Assembly (NCBI RefSeq): GCF_030295955.1
Contig: NZ_AP027363.1
Coordinates: 2,046,001-2,110,000 of the forward strand
DNA: 64,000 nucleotides
Source: Thalassotalea agarivorans
GTDB lineage: Bacteria > Pseudomonadota > Gammaproteobacteria > Enterobacterales > Alteromonadaceae
Direction: 5' to 3'
How positions within the stretch are numbered: the first letter of the stretch is position 1; each line of letters starts with the position of its first letter. Positions 49,848 through 57,222 of this stretch are shown piece after piece. The translations under genes were made by a program, and so were the position numbers. Under the pieces are notes generated by a model, which searched no databases, was not told the DNA's origin, and was given only the letters and a program-made list of their open reading frames with translations.

Positions 49848-50402
49848 TTATTGCTCAATACCTTGCTTAACAAAGTCGCGATAACTTGTGCGGCGACGTT
49901 CGCTATTTTTAGACAGCCTAGTATATACATCGTGGGGATTACATAAACTAGAATTTTTTCCTAACCCGTTCACAACATAGCTAGACCATTGGTAATGTTC
50001 GGGCAATTGTACAATGTTTGCACGCACCGGATTCAACTCAATGTAGCGATAGAGCTCAAGTAAATACTCTTCCTGCTCGACTGCAAAAGACTTAAAACGT
50101 CCTTCCCACAATGTTCCTGTTCTTTCATGCATGTAATTGAAATACCTAACATATCTTCTGCCAATCGATTGCATCATTTTACTGATTGCTTGTTCATTTT
50201 TAGCAGTACAAAGTATGTGTACGTGGTTTGGCATAAGTACCCACGCATGAATCTCAACATGCTCAATAGATGAATAAACCTTTAGGTAATTCAGGTAAGT
50301 GACAAAGTCTTGTGGACGCATAAAACAGCGTTGTCGATTGTTGCCACGTTGAATAATGTGCTGCGGTACACCTGGGGTGATGTTGCGAAGTGATCTCGCC
50401 AT
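49848..50402 (-). CDS. REP-associated tyrosine transposase (RAYT, Y1/IS200-like)
   Basis: A 184-aa HUH-type single-strand transposase domain. The HUH motif is H60-V-H62 in MPNHVHIL, the catalytic Tyr lies in YRYIELNPVRA (about residue 118-120), and GTLWEGRFKS is typical of RAYTs. AAGGAGG precedes the ATG. RAYT proteins act on REP palindromes and spread them round the chromosome; they are single-copy genes rather than self-mobilising insertion sequences. It is framed by two identical palindromes. All key residues are present. Confidence 0.94.
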   Translation of the reverse strand: MARSLRNITPGVPQHIIQRGNNRQRCFMRPQDFVTYLNYLKVYSSIEHVEIHAWVLMPNHVHILCTAKNEQAISKMMQSIGRRYVRYFNYMHERTGTLWEGRFKSFAVEQEEYLLELYRYIELNPVRANIVQLPEHYQWSSYVVNGLGKNSSLCNPHDVYTRLSKNSERRRTSYRDFVKQGIEQ

Positions 50403-50456
50403 AAGTTTCCTCCTTGAAACAGTTGAACTTGTTTAAGCATAGTCCATTTTTAATGG

Positions 50457-50484
50457 TTGGGGTCAGAACATGTTCTGACCCCAA
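50457..50484. repeat. REP-like perfect palindrome (RAYT-associated), copy 2
   Basis: Identical 28-bp palindrome to 49810-49837, followed by AATATTT where copy 1 is preceded by it, so the pair forms inverted boundaries of a RAYT element of about 680 bp. It lies 68 bp upstream of the glutathione peroxidase start and may affect its transcript. Confidence 0.93.
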
Positions 50485-50551
50485 ATATTTGTGGGATTAC
50501 TGATCCAATTGAGCTACATTGAACGTACATTTTTCATTTTTTGAGGAAGAT

Positions 50552-51034
50552 ATGAGTCAATCCATCTATCAGTTTTCCGCCAAGAACTACAAGGGCGAAG
50601 ACGTTGCATTAGAAAAGTTTGCAGACAAAGTATTACTTATCGTTAATACGGCAAGTGCATGTGGTTTTACGCCACAGTATGAAGGCTTACAAAATCTTTA
50701 CGCAGAGCTTCAAGACAAAGGCCTTGAGGTGTTGGCATTTCCTTGTAATCAGTTTGGTAAACAAGAAAAAGGTAGCAACGAAGAAATCGCCTCGTTTTGT
50801 GACTTAAATTTCCATATTACCTTTCCACTGTTTGAAAAAATTGATGTCAATGGTGACAACGCACATCCTCTTTACAAATACCTGAAACAAGAAGCTAAAG
50901 GTGTGCTAGGCAGTGAAAAGATAAAATGGAATTTTACTAAGTTTTTAGTGGATAAGTCTGGCAAGGTGGTAAAACGTTACGGCTCGATAACAAAGCCAGA
51001 AGCTATTAAAGCTGACATCGAAAAATTACTATAA
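50552..51034 (+). CDS. btuE: Glutathione peroxidase family (thiol peroxidase)
   Basis: A 160-aa cytoplasmic or periplasmic peroxidase that reduces hydroperoxides. The peroxidatic Cys is at residue 37 (NTASACGFTPQY), the Gln lies in FPCNQFGKQE and the Trp in KWNFTKFLV, the usual catalytic tetrad. The frame is open from a TTG at 50519, but GAGGAAGAT before the ATG at 50552 and the family length fix that start. It is convergent with lysC; a shared terminator lies between. Confidence 0.93.
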   Translation: MSQSIYQFSAKNYKGEDVALEKFADKVLLIVNTASACGFTPQYEGLQNLYAELQDKGLEVLAFPCNQFGKQEKGSNEEIASFCDLNFHITFPLFEKIDVNGDNAHPLYKYLKQEAKGVLGSEKIKWNFTKFLVDKSGKVVKRYGSITKPEAIKADIEKLL

Positions 51035-51059
51035 AAAAGGCGACTATTGTCGCCTTTTT
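51033..51059. terminator. Bidirectional terminator between gpx and lysC
   Basis: AAAAAAGGCGAC, TATT and GTCGCCTTTTT form a strong stem with A-run and T-run on opposite sides, so it works for both converging genes. Confidence 0.9.
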
Positions 51060-51061
51060 CT

Positions 51062-52408
51062 TTAAACAAACAAGGTGTCGTGGAGCTTCTCGACGACGCC
51101 GTTGGCCGCTTGCTCTGGCACAAGAAAGCAGACATTATTCGGGCTCGCACCATGGCAAATCATACGAATAACCGTATCTTCCACCTTATCAAAAATTTGC
51201 TCACCTAAATCACTGGTTTGATGCAGGTTATTGCCAATTACGGCCACTAACGATAAACCGTGCTCAACAGAAACCTCACACAACTGTTCTAACTCTTTAA
51301 CCACAGTGGAATTGATTAATGCTTGTGTCGAACCGGTTGGATTATCAAAGGTTAAAGCAACACTAATTTCACTTGTGGTGATCAAGTCTACACTCAGCTC
51401 ATGCTTGGCAAGAATGGCAAATACCTTCGCCAAAAAACCGCTCGCATGTAACATCGCAGGGCTTTTTACTGTCACTAAGGTTTGTTCTCTGCGAAGCGCA
51501 ATAGAACGATATGTTGGATTTGATGCTACCGTTTGTTGTATGCGTGTGCCGCCTCTTTCAGGTTCTTTAGAAGAGCCTACAAATACTGGGATATTACAAC
51601 GCATCGCCGGAATCAACGTTGCAGGGTGCAATATCTTTGCGCCAAATGTTGCCATTTCCGCCGCTTCGCCAAAACTAATTTCGTCTATCGCTCGAGCTTG
51701 TGCGGTAATGCGAGGATCTGTCGTAAAAATACCGACTACATCCGTCCATATTGCTAAATTATCTGCGTTTAACGCTTCTGCAAGTAATGCTGCACTGTAG
51801 TCTGAGCCGCCACGCCCAAGCGTAGTGGTATTGCCGAGGCCATCTCTACCAATAAAACCCTGTGTAACTACAACTTTATCTGCAAGCTTTGGCAACAATT
51901 TCTGTTGCGCTTGTGTCGCTAGTAGATCAACCTCTACCACTGCTTTACCGTACAAGCTATTCGTAGCCATGACATCACGCACATCAAACCTTTCGCCATC
52001 AACACCTACCGAGCGCAACACTTGGGTGAATAGCAATGAACTCATTTGTTCACCGAAACTCATAATTGCGTCCGCTGTTTGGCCTGTGTGCTGCATAGAT
52101 TGTTGTGAAGCAAGCTCGGCAAGTTCAGTCAATAATGCCTCGATTTGGCCCAGCAATTTCTGTGGTTGCTCTAATTGCTCGATAATATTGACCTGAATGG
52201 CTTTGATTTCTGCAATGATTTGCTCACGCTCTTGCGTTGAAACGTTTTCTTGGCTTAAGCGTACAAGATGGTTGGTCACACCTGCGCTCGCTGACACAAC
52301 AACGACGCGAGTTTCAGGTCTGTTTTTAACAATATTGGCACAACGCAACATCGCTTGATGATCTGCGACACTGGTTCCACCAAATTTAGCGACGGTAAGC
52401 TGACTCAT
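51062..52408 (-). CDS. lysC: Lysine-sensitive aspartate kinase III
   Basis: A 448-aa aspartokinase, the first step of lysine/threonine/methionine synthesis in the cytoplasm. The kinase start VAKFGGTSVAD, the loop GRGGSDYSAALLAEA and two C-terminal ACT domains (about 300-445; LVTVKSPAML) are present. The longest frame begins at a TTG (52438), but the ATG at 52408 gives the canonical MSQLTVAKFGGTS. That ATG overlaps the TAA of a 22-codon upstream ORF (TAATG). A lysine riboswitch lies further upstream, so lysine should repress it. Confidence 0.96.
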   Translation of the reverse strand: MSQLTVAKFGGTSVADHQAMLRCANIVKNRPETRVVVVSASAGVTNHLVRLSQENVSTQEREQIIAEIKAIQVNIIEQLEQPQKLLGQIEALLTELAELASQQSMQHTGQTADAIMSFGEQMSSLLFTQVLRSVGVDGERFDVRDVMATNSLYGKAVVEVDLLATQAQQKLLPKLADKVVVTQGFIGRDGLGNTTTLGRGGSDYSAALLAEALNADNLAIWTDVVGIFTTDPRITAQARAIDEISFGEAAEMATFGAKILHPATLIPAMRCNIPVFVGSSKEPERGGTRIQQTVASNPTYRSIALRREQTLVTVKSPAMLHASGFLAKVFAILAKHELSVDLITTSEISVALTFDNPTGSTQALINSTVVKELEQLCEVSVEHGLSLVAVIGNNLHQTSDLGEQIFDKVEDTVIRMICHGASPNNVCFLVPEQAANGVVEKLHDTLFV

Positions 52409-52476
52409 TAAGCCACCCCCAAAAGCTGAAAAATACAATTACGGCTACTTAAACCCGCATTTAAAGTAAAAAACAT
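52408..52476 (-). CDS. 22-aa leader ORF translationally coupled to lysC
   Basis: An ATG preceded by GGGAGA at proper spacing opens a 22-codon ORF (begins MFFTLNAGLSS, ends FQLLGVA). Its TAA shares one base with the lysC ATG. It lies between the riboswitch aptamer and lysC and has a better ribosome-binding site than lysC, so lysC translation may depend on it. It contains no Lys codon, so it is not a classical lysine-attenuator peptide. Confidence 0.6.
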   Translation of the reverse strand: MFFTLNAGLSSRNCIFQLLGVA

Positions 52477-52565
52477 AAAAGTCTCCCTATATGCTAACGT
52501 GCATAAGACAAATAAGGAAGAGCATGACTGATAAGGTGCGCTGACAATAGAAAAGGTGCAACAAA

Positions 52566-52757
52566 CATTTTCAGCCAGAAGCCCTCCACCTTGCTCTTTT
52601 GATTAGAGCGGTGACAGCCCCAAGGATTCAGCCTTGGCGACCGAAACTCAACATCCACTGGGTTAAGTTCCTCGGCATTAGTCCCCCTCTGCAACCTGCA
52701 TAGAAATAGTGGTTTCTTCAGTTGCATACCTGGCTAATGCACCTCTTCTGGTGCCTT
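52566..52757 (-). ncRNA. Lysine riboswitch (L box)
   Basis: The minus-strand leader of lysC shows the conserved L-box blocks in order: CCAGAAGAGGTGCATTAGCC, AGAGGGGGACTAATGCCGAG, AGGCTGAATCCTTGGGGCTG followed by TCACC, then GGTGGAGGGCTTCTGGCTG and AAAAT. The 5' CCAGAAG pairs with 3' CTTCTGG as helix P1. It binds lysine and lowers lysC expression. No clear terminator hairpin with T-run lies between the aptamer and the leader ORF, so control of translation start is more likely. Confidence 0.95.
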
Positions 52758-53079
52758 GGTTAATTTTTAATACATTAACCGAAAAGCGGCGTTATTTAAC
52801 CGTATCTATTGAACAAATGCAATAACTTATCTGCACTGTTAACTATTTTTTTGTTATAAGCGCTGTTTTTCTATGTTTTTACTCATACAGTTTATAAAAC
52901 ATTAGGCTTATAAGGCGATGTAGGCCAACCATAGTTTTACATTTATTTACTATAATACATAAATTAAAGCACAAAGTACGAAAAAACAGGTAATTTTATT
53001 TTGACTATTAATGAATTCGTAGTAAGGTAGGGTTGATTGATATTTACTCAGTAGTAACGTTTAAGAAAGGACTAATCAA
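52758..53079. other. Intergenic region without recognisable gene
   Basis: AT-rich stretch between the lysine riboswitch (minus) and the 24-aa small ORF (plus). It must hold the lysC promoter and probably the small-ORF promoter. No repeat, RNA or longer ORF was recognised. Confidence 0.6.
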
Positions 53080-53154
53080 ATGCGTTTGAGTACATTACTA
53101 AGGCACTTTTTGTGGTTTTTCGTGTTATGCGTTGTATTTGCCGCCGCAAGTTAA
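53080..53154 (+). CDS. Possible 24-aa hydrophobic small protein
   Basis: An ATG preceded by AAAGGAC (7-9 bp away) opens a 24-codon ORF that starts MRLSTLLRHFLW and ends VVFAAAS. It has a positively charged start and one hydrophobic helix, like single-span membrane microproteins. It is isolated between lysC and the TonB-C lipoprotein gene. Translation is predicted only from the ribosome-binding site and composition. Confidence 0.45.
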   Translation: MRLSTLLRHFLWFFVLCVVFAAAS

Positions 53155-53204
53155 CATGTATCAGTAGCCTAGAGCGCTAATCAACTGCGCCACTAATTGC
53201 TATA

Positions 53205-53241
53205 AAAAACGGGCAAATCAAGCGATTCTAATTTACCCGTT
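53205..53241 (-). terminator. Terminator after the TonB-C lipoprotein gene
   Basis: On the minus strand AACGGGTAAAT pairs with ATTTGCCCGTT around a 12-nt loop and is followed by TTTT. It lies 16 bp past the stop at 53257. It could also slow transcription from the small ORF on the plus strand. Confidence 0.8.
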
Positions 53242-53256
53242 ATCATTCATTACTCA

Positions 53257-53760
53257 CTAATGACTAAATACTTCATCACTCGCTCTTTTTTGAGCCGCAG
53301 TGTCTCTTAGTTTAGCCACGCAATAATTAGTTAACGCTTTATTACTTCTTCCCTTGTGCTGTTTGGTCGAAAATTCAAACTGAACAGAGGTTAAAACAGG
53401 TTTGTAATCCGCATTCGATGGCGCTGGTTTCCACTGCCACTGTTGCAATGCCGCGATAGTTGCTTTTTCGAAATCTGCCGGAACGGTAGATCGTCTAATA
53501 TTAAACTTTTCTGGATAACCCGCACTATTTATAAGTACCTGCACATCAATACAACCTCTCAACCCTTTTAATTCATAAGCTGGTGGGTAAACTGGGTTTG
53601 GTGTGTGCTTTTTCAGCCAAAACATGCGCGTTAGGTGAACTTCATCAAAAGAAGACACGTCGGTTATTTTAACTTTTTCTCTAGGTTTTATTTCGACAGG
53701 TTCGGATGCACTACATGACATTAGTAAAAGACTAGACGCCGCAAGCCAAAATTGTTTCAT
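53257..53760 (-). CDS. Lipoprotein with TonB C-terminal-like domain
   Basis: A 167-aa protein. The lipobox LMSC gives a lipidated Cys at residue 16. Residues about 50-135 look like the TonB-C fold (NPVYPPAYELKGLRGCIDVQ, INSAGYPEKFNIRRS, ALQQWQWKPA). It lacks the N-terminal membrane helix and proline-rich spacer of a true TonB, so it cannot couple to ExbBD in the usual way. It stands alone with its own terminator. The role is unknown; it may be a periplasmic or outer-membrane partner of receptors. Confidence 0.8.
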   Translation of the reverse strand: MKQFWLAASSLLLMSCSASEPVEIKPREKVKITDVSSFDEVHLTRMFWLKKHTPNPVYPPAYELKGLRGCIDVQVLINSAGYPEKFNIRRSTVPADFEKATIAALQQWQWKPAPSNADYKPVLTSVQFEFSTKQHKGRSNKALTNYCVAKLRDTAAQKRASDEVFSH

Positions 53761-53922
53761 ATTCCCTCACAATCTTATTAAATTTTTATTATTTATTAAA
53801 CATTTGCACAATAACGAAAGGATTAGTACTTTTCAAGAGCTTTACGTCTTTAACACAAGTTTTCGTGGTAATAATGTGGCTAACGTTGCTATAGTCTATT
53901 AAAACAATCGTCAAATACAGTT

Positions 53923-54687
53923 ATGGATCTGTTTCTACTTAAAAAATTCATTGGTTTTATGGTCATGCCAATGAATATTATCTTAATTTTTCTGATCATT
54001 GCCCTGTGCTTTTTTCGCGCCAACCCAAAGCTCAGCTTTAAATCTTTAGTCGCCGGCATTGTTGCTTTATGGCTAGCAGCGACGCCCGCAGTTGCAGACT
54101 TTTTACTCAACCCCATTGAAGACAATTACACCGCGTTTACTTATCCAAATAAGCCAATAGATTACATTGTTGTACTGGGCTGTGATCATGTTGAAGATCC
54201 AGCTTTACCGCCAACGAGCCAGTTAAGATACTGCTCGCTTGCTCGGTTGGTAGAAGCGGTAAGAATTTACCAACAAAATCCTTCAAGTGAATTGATAACA
54301 TCTGGCGGAAGTTATAAGGGAGGTACGCCAAATGCAGAAGTTGTTAAAAATGCAGCGCAATCATTAGGCATTCCAGAAAGTAAAATAACGACAGAAGTTA
54401 ACGCTTTTGACACCTACGAAGAAGCACAATTACTTGCACCACGTTTACAAGGAAAATCTGTGGTTTTAGTGACCAGCGCGTCTCATATGCCAAGAGCGAT
54501 GGCCTATTTTAAACGTTTTGGTATTGACCCAATGCCAGCGCCTGCAGGCAATTTGGTTAAAAACTACTATGGCGATAAATCTTGGACGTATTACTTGCCT
54601 AACGCCGCGACACTCAATAAAACCACAACAGCTTGGTATGAAACGTTAGGCCGGATAGTGCAGTGGTTTACTGCACTTGTTGACTAA
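53923..54687 (+). CDS. elyC: ElyC/SanA/YdcF-family envelope protein
   Basis: A 254-aa inner-membrane protein with two N-terminal membrane segments (about 8-30 and 38-58) and a DUF218 domain (about 80-235; YIVVLGCDHVEDP, ITSGGSYKGGTPNAEVV, LVTSASHMPRAMAYF). In E. coli ElyC helps peptidoglycan and lipid-carrier metabolism. Two-helix topology and length favour ElyC over SanA. It is convergent with the Nif3-family gene, 8 bp between stops. Confidence 0.85.
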   Translation: MDLFLLKKFIGFMVMPMNIILIFLIIALCFFRANPKLSFKSLVAGIVALWLAATPAVADFLLNPIEDNYTAFTYPNKPIDYIVVLGCDHVEDPALPPTSQLRYCSLARLVEAVRIYQQNPSSELITSGGSYKGGTPNAEVVKNAAQSLGIPESKITTEVNAFDTYEEAQLLAPRLQGKSVVLVTSASHMPRAMAYFKRFGIDPMPAPAGNLVKNYYGDKSWTYYLPNAATLNKTTTAWYETLGRIVQWFTALVD

Positions 54688-54695
54688 TTTAATTA

Positions 54696-55454
54696 TTAGG
54701 CTGGATTGTCGATATCAACAAAGGTCACATCAAGATCATATTGTTTGGCAATATATTCACCCAATGCTTTAGCACCGTAGCGCTCTGTTGCATGATGGCC
54801 AGCGGCAAAATAATGTATACCCATTTCTCGTGCTGTATGCGTCGTTTGTTCGGATATTTCACCTGAGATAAAGGCATCGATACCCTGCTCTGCTGCCAAA
54901 TCTATATATCCTTGCCCGCCGCCAGTACACCAAGCAACCGTTTTAATGGTTTGCTTTTCAGGTGCATCAATATGTAGACATGGGCGTTCTAGCGCACTTG
55001 AAATGCGCTGCTGGAGCTCATTTGCTGATATTGCTTGCTCAAAGGTGCCGCGCATAGAAACACTTAAAGGGTTCCCTTGCTCTAGCGGCTCTATATTGGC
55101 TATTGATAATAGTTTGGCCAATTGAGCGTTATTGCCCAATTCTGGATGAATATCTAACGGTAAATGATAGGCAAACAAGTTTATGTTGTTATCTAGCAAC
55201 GCTTTAATGCGATTGTATTTCATACCACGAATAACATACGATTCATTTTTCCAAAAGTAGCCGTGGTGAACTAATAGCGTATCTGCACCCATTGCAATCG
55301 CTTGATCAATTAACGCCTGAGAAGCAGTCACTCCAGTGACAACTTTATTGACCTGGTCGCTACCTTGTATTTGTAAACCATTAGGACAGAAGTCCTTGAT
55401 CATTTCTGGTTTCATTAATTGATTCAGGGCAAATTCAAAATCGGATCGTTTCAT
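54696..55454 (-). CDS. Nif3-like dinuclear metal-centre protein (YbgI family)
   Basis: A 252-aa cytoplasmic protein of the Nif3/YbgI family, equal in length to E. coli YbgI (247 aa). Metal-binding motifs are visible: VHHGYFWKN (about 63-71), YHLPLDIHPELGNN (about 96-109) and the C-terminal GHHATERYG (about 217-225). A GTP-cyclohydrolase-I type 2-like role is often annotated, but the function is not established. It follows the yafS-like gene by 20 bp on the same strand, suggesting cotranscription. Confidence 0.92.
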   Translation of the reverse strand: MKRSDFEFALNQLMKPEMIKDFCPNGLQIQGSDQVNKVVTGVTASQALIDQAIAMGADTLLVHHGYFWKNESYVIRGMKYNRIKALLDNNINLFAYHLPLDIHPELGNNAQLAKLLSIANIEPLEQGNPLSVSMRGTFEQAISANELQQRISSALERPCLHIDAPEKQTIKTVAWCTGGGQGYIDLAAEQGIDAFISGEISEQTTHTAREMGIHYFAAGHHATERYGAKALGEYIAKQYDLDVTFVDIDNPA

Positions 55455-55474
55455 TATTCTACTGCGCTATTTGC

Positions 55475-56215
55475 TTATGAGTTTCGGTTCATTGGCGACA
55501 CTTTTACCGGCGAAAATCCTGGTGCTATGCGCCATTTAGGTTTGATTGGTGTCAATGGTAACACGCGTTTTTTAGCAACGATAATATAAATACTGCCAAA
55601 CGGTGTTAAATATTTATTTGCGAGTGAATGCCAAGCGCTAGTGACCTTACCTGGCGTGGTATTTGACGTTAAAAAACTTGGCATACAACGAATGTCATCG
55701 AGAATTTCATAGCCCATCAAGTTTAGCCAGTCTTTAACCCGCCCAGCAGAGAAAAATCGTGCATGCCATGGCGACTTCTTGCGTCTTATGGGAATAAAAC
55801 GATTTAACCCCGCTAATGAAAAAGGGTTGTAGCTCGTCACGACCATATAGCCGTTAGGAATGAGCACACGATTAGCTTCTCGCAGCAAATGATGAGGATC
55901 GGGAGAAAAAGGTAGCACATGGCTCAAAAGGCACATATCAACGCTGTGTTCTTGAAAAGGTAAATCGTCTAATTCTGCGCGAATATCAACATTACCAGGG
56001 GTACTATTAACCCTATGCTTTCGTTTAATTGCGCAAGCCTTGTGATCAAAAGCGGCACTAAGAGGGCCTATTTTTAAAGCATGATAGCCAAAGAATCTTG
56101 GCATCCATTGTTCAAGCTGAAGATTAATCTCGTCAAAAATTAAATGGCCGGCAGGTATAGAACCCCAGGAGTCGGGTGAATCGAATTGATAGGAGGACAG
56201 CGCCGGTTTTATCAT
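55475..56215 (-). CDS. yafS: SAM-dependent methyltransferase (YafS-like)
   Basis: A 246-aa class I methyltransferase. The acidic SAM-contact segment is NVDIRAELDDLPF, followed by CLLSHVLPFSPDPHHLLREANRVL and NGYMVVTSYNPFS. Motif I is not of classical GxGxG form. It is divergent from gloB, the same arrangement as yafS/gloB in E. coli, which supports the name. The methyl acceptor is unknown. Confidence 0.85.
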   Translation of the reverse strand: MIKPALSSYQFDSPDSWGSIPAGHLIFDEINLQLEQWMPRFFGYHALKIGPLSAAFDHKACAIKRKHRVNSTPGNVDIRAELDDLPFQEHSVDMCLLSHVLPFSPDPHHLLREANRVLIPNGYMVVTSYNPFSLAGLNRFIPIRRKKSPWHARFFSAGRVKDWLNLMGYEILDDIRCMPSFLTSNTTPGKVTSAWHSLANKYLTPFGSIYIIVAKKRVLPLTPIKPKWRIAPGFSPVKVSPMNRNS

Positions 56216-56311
56216 TTTAGGTTACTTATTTAGCAAACAACTTTATAATCAAATGAATGGGATTAATATTGACCCATAATGCAAAGATGATCAATTAAGG
56301 TTAACGATTCA

Positions 56312-57121
56312 ATGGCAGAAACCGCAGTATACAGTCAGCCAACATTTATTGTAGAACCCATAAAAGCGTTCAACGATAACTATATTTGGGCATTAAAAAA
56401 CACCACAGATGATATCGTGTTAGTTGATCCTGGCGATGCAGCGGTGTGTATCGACTACTTGCAGCGCAATAACGCCAATCTGGTAGCAGTACTTATTACC
56501 CATCATCATAGAGACCATGTAGGTGGTTTACCTGAGTTAAAAGCGTATCAAGCACAGATAAATGAGAGCCTGACTATCTATGGCCCACACAATGACAATA
56601 TTGCCTTACTAGATGTAAAACTTACTGAGGGGCAAACAGTAAATTTAACAGGCTTTGGTAGCTTCGATGTAATAGAACTGCCTGGTCATACGCTCGGCCA
56701 TATAGCCTATTATGACCAGCAACACCTTTTTTGTGGTGATACCTTGTTTTCTGGAGGCTGTGGCAGAATGTTTGAAGGTACTGCAGAGCAACTGCATGGC
56801 TCCCTCACTAAGTTAAGTCACTTACCTGGCGACACACAAGTATACTGCGCTCATGAATATACGTTATCTAATTTGAACTTTGCGAAGGAAGTAGAGCCTA
56901 ACAACCAGGCGTTACAGTCCTATTTTGATGAAGTTGTACAAAAACGTGAAAGAGATCAAATTACCTTACCTACCTCGATAGCCATAGAGAATAAAATCAA
57001 TCCATTTTTGCGCTGCCATATAGAGCAGATTAAGCAGTCTACAGCACGTAAAAAAGGTGGTAGTATTAACTCGGATGTCGAATGCTTCGCGATTTTGCGC
57101 GCTTGGAAAGACAACTTCTAA
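56312..57121 (+). CDS. gloB: Hydroxyacylglutathione hydrolase (glyoxalase II)
   Basis: A 269-aa metallo-beta-lactamase-fold enzyme that splits S-lactoylglutathione to lactate and glutathione. The metal motif THHHRDHVGG covers His 64, 65, 66, Asp 68 and His 69; further ligands lie in PGHTLGHIAY, FCGDTLFSGGCGR and YCAHEYT. The C-terminal substrate-binding domain (NPFLRC) is present. It has about 12 more N-terminal residues than the usual start; no internal Met offers a better one. It lies 101 bp before mltD. Confidence 0.96.
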   Translation: MAETAVYSQPTFIVEPIKAFNDNYIWALKNTTDDIVLVDPGDAAVCIDYLQRNNANLVAVLITHHHRDHVGGLPELKAYQAQINESLTIYGPHNDNIALLDVKLTEGQTVNLTGFGSFDVIELPGHTLGHIAYYDQQHLFCGDTLFSGGCGRMFEGTAEQLHGSLTKLSHLPGDTQVYCAHEYTLSNLNFAKEVEPNNQALQSYFDEVVQKRERDQITLPTSIAIENKINPFLRCHIEQIKQSTARKKGGSINSDVECFAILRAWKDNF

Positions 57122-57222
57122 CCTACTGATTTAAATATAAATAACAAACAAATATAACGATGAGCTTGAATAAGCTTAAGAAATAAGTAAAACTTTTGTT
57201 AACCACGGTATAGAGAGAATAC

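Noticed and set aside
51231-52196. Long plus-strand ORFs opposite lysC
   Set aside because: Shadows of the aspartate kinase frame, which has clear motifs and a riboswitch.
52494-52727. Minus-strand 77-codon ORF upstream of lysC
   Set aside because: It lies wholly within and just after the lysine riboswitch, whose conserved RNA blocks explain the sequence; the peptide has no protein-like features.
53877-53890. GGCTAACGTTGCTA upstream of elyC as a further LacI operator
   Set aside because: Only the AACGTT core and partial flanks fit, the gene is a housekeeping envelope gene far from the PUL, and such cores occur by chance.
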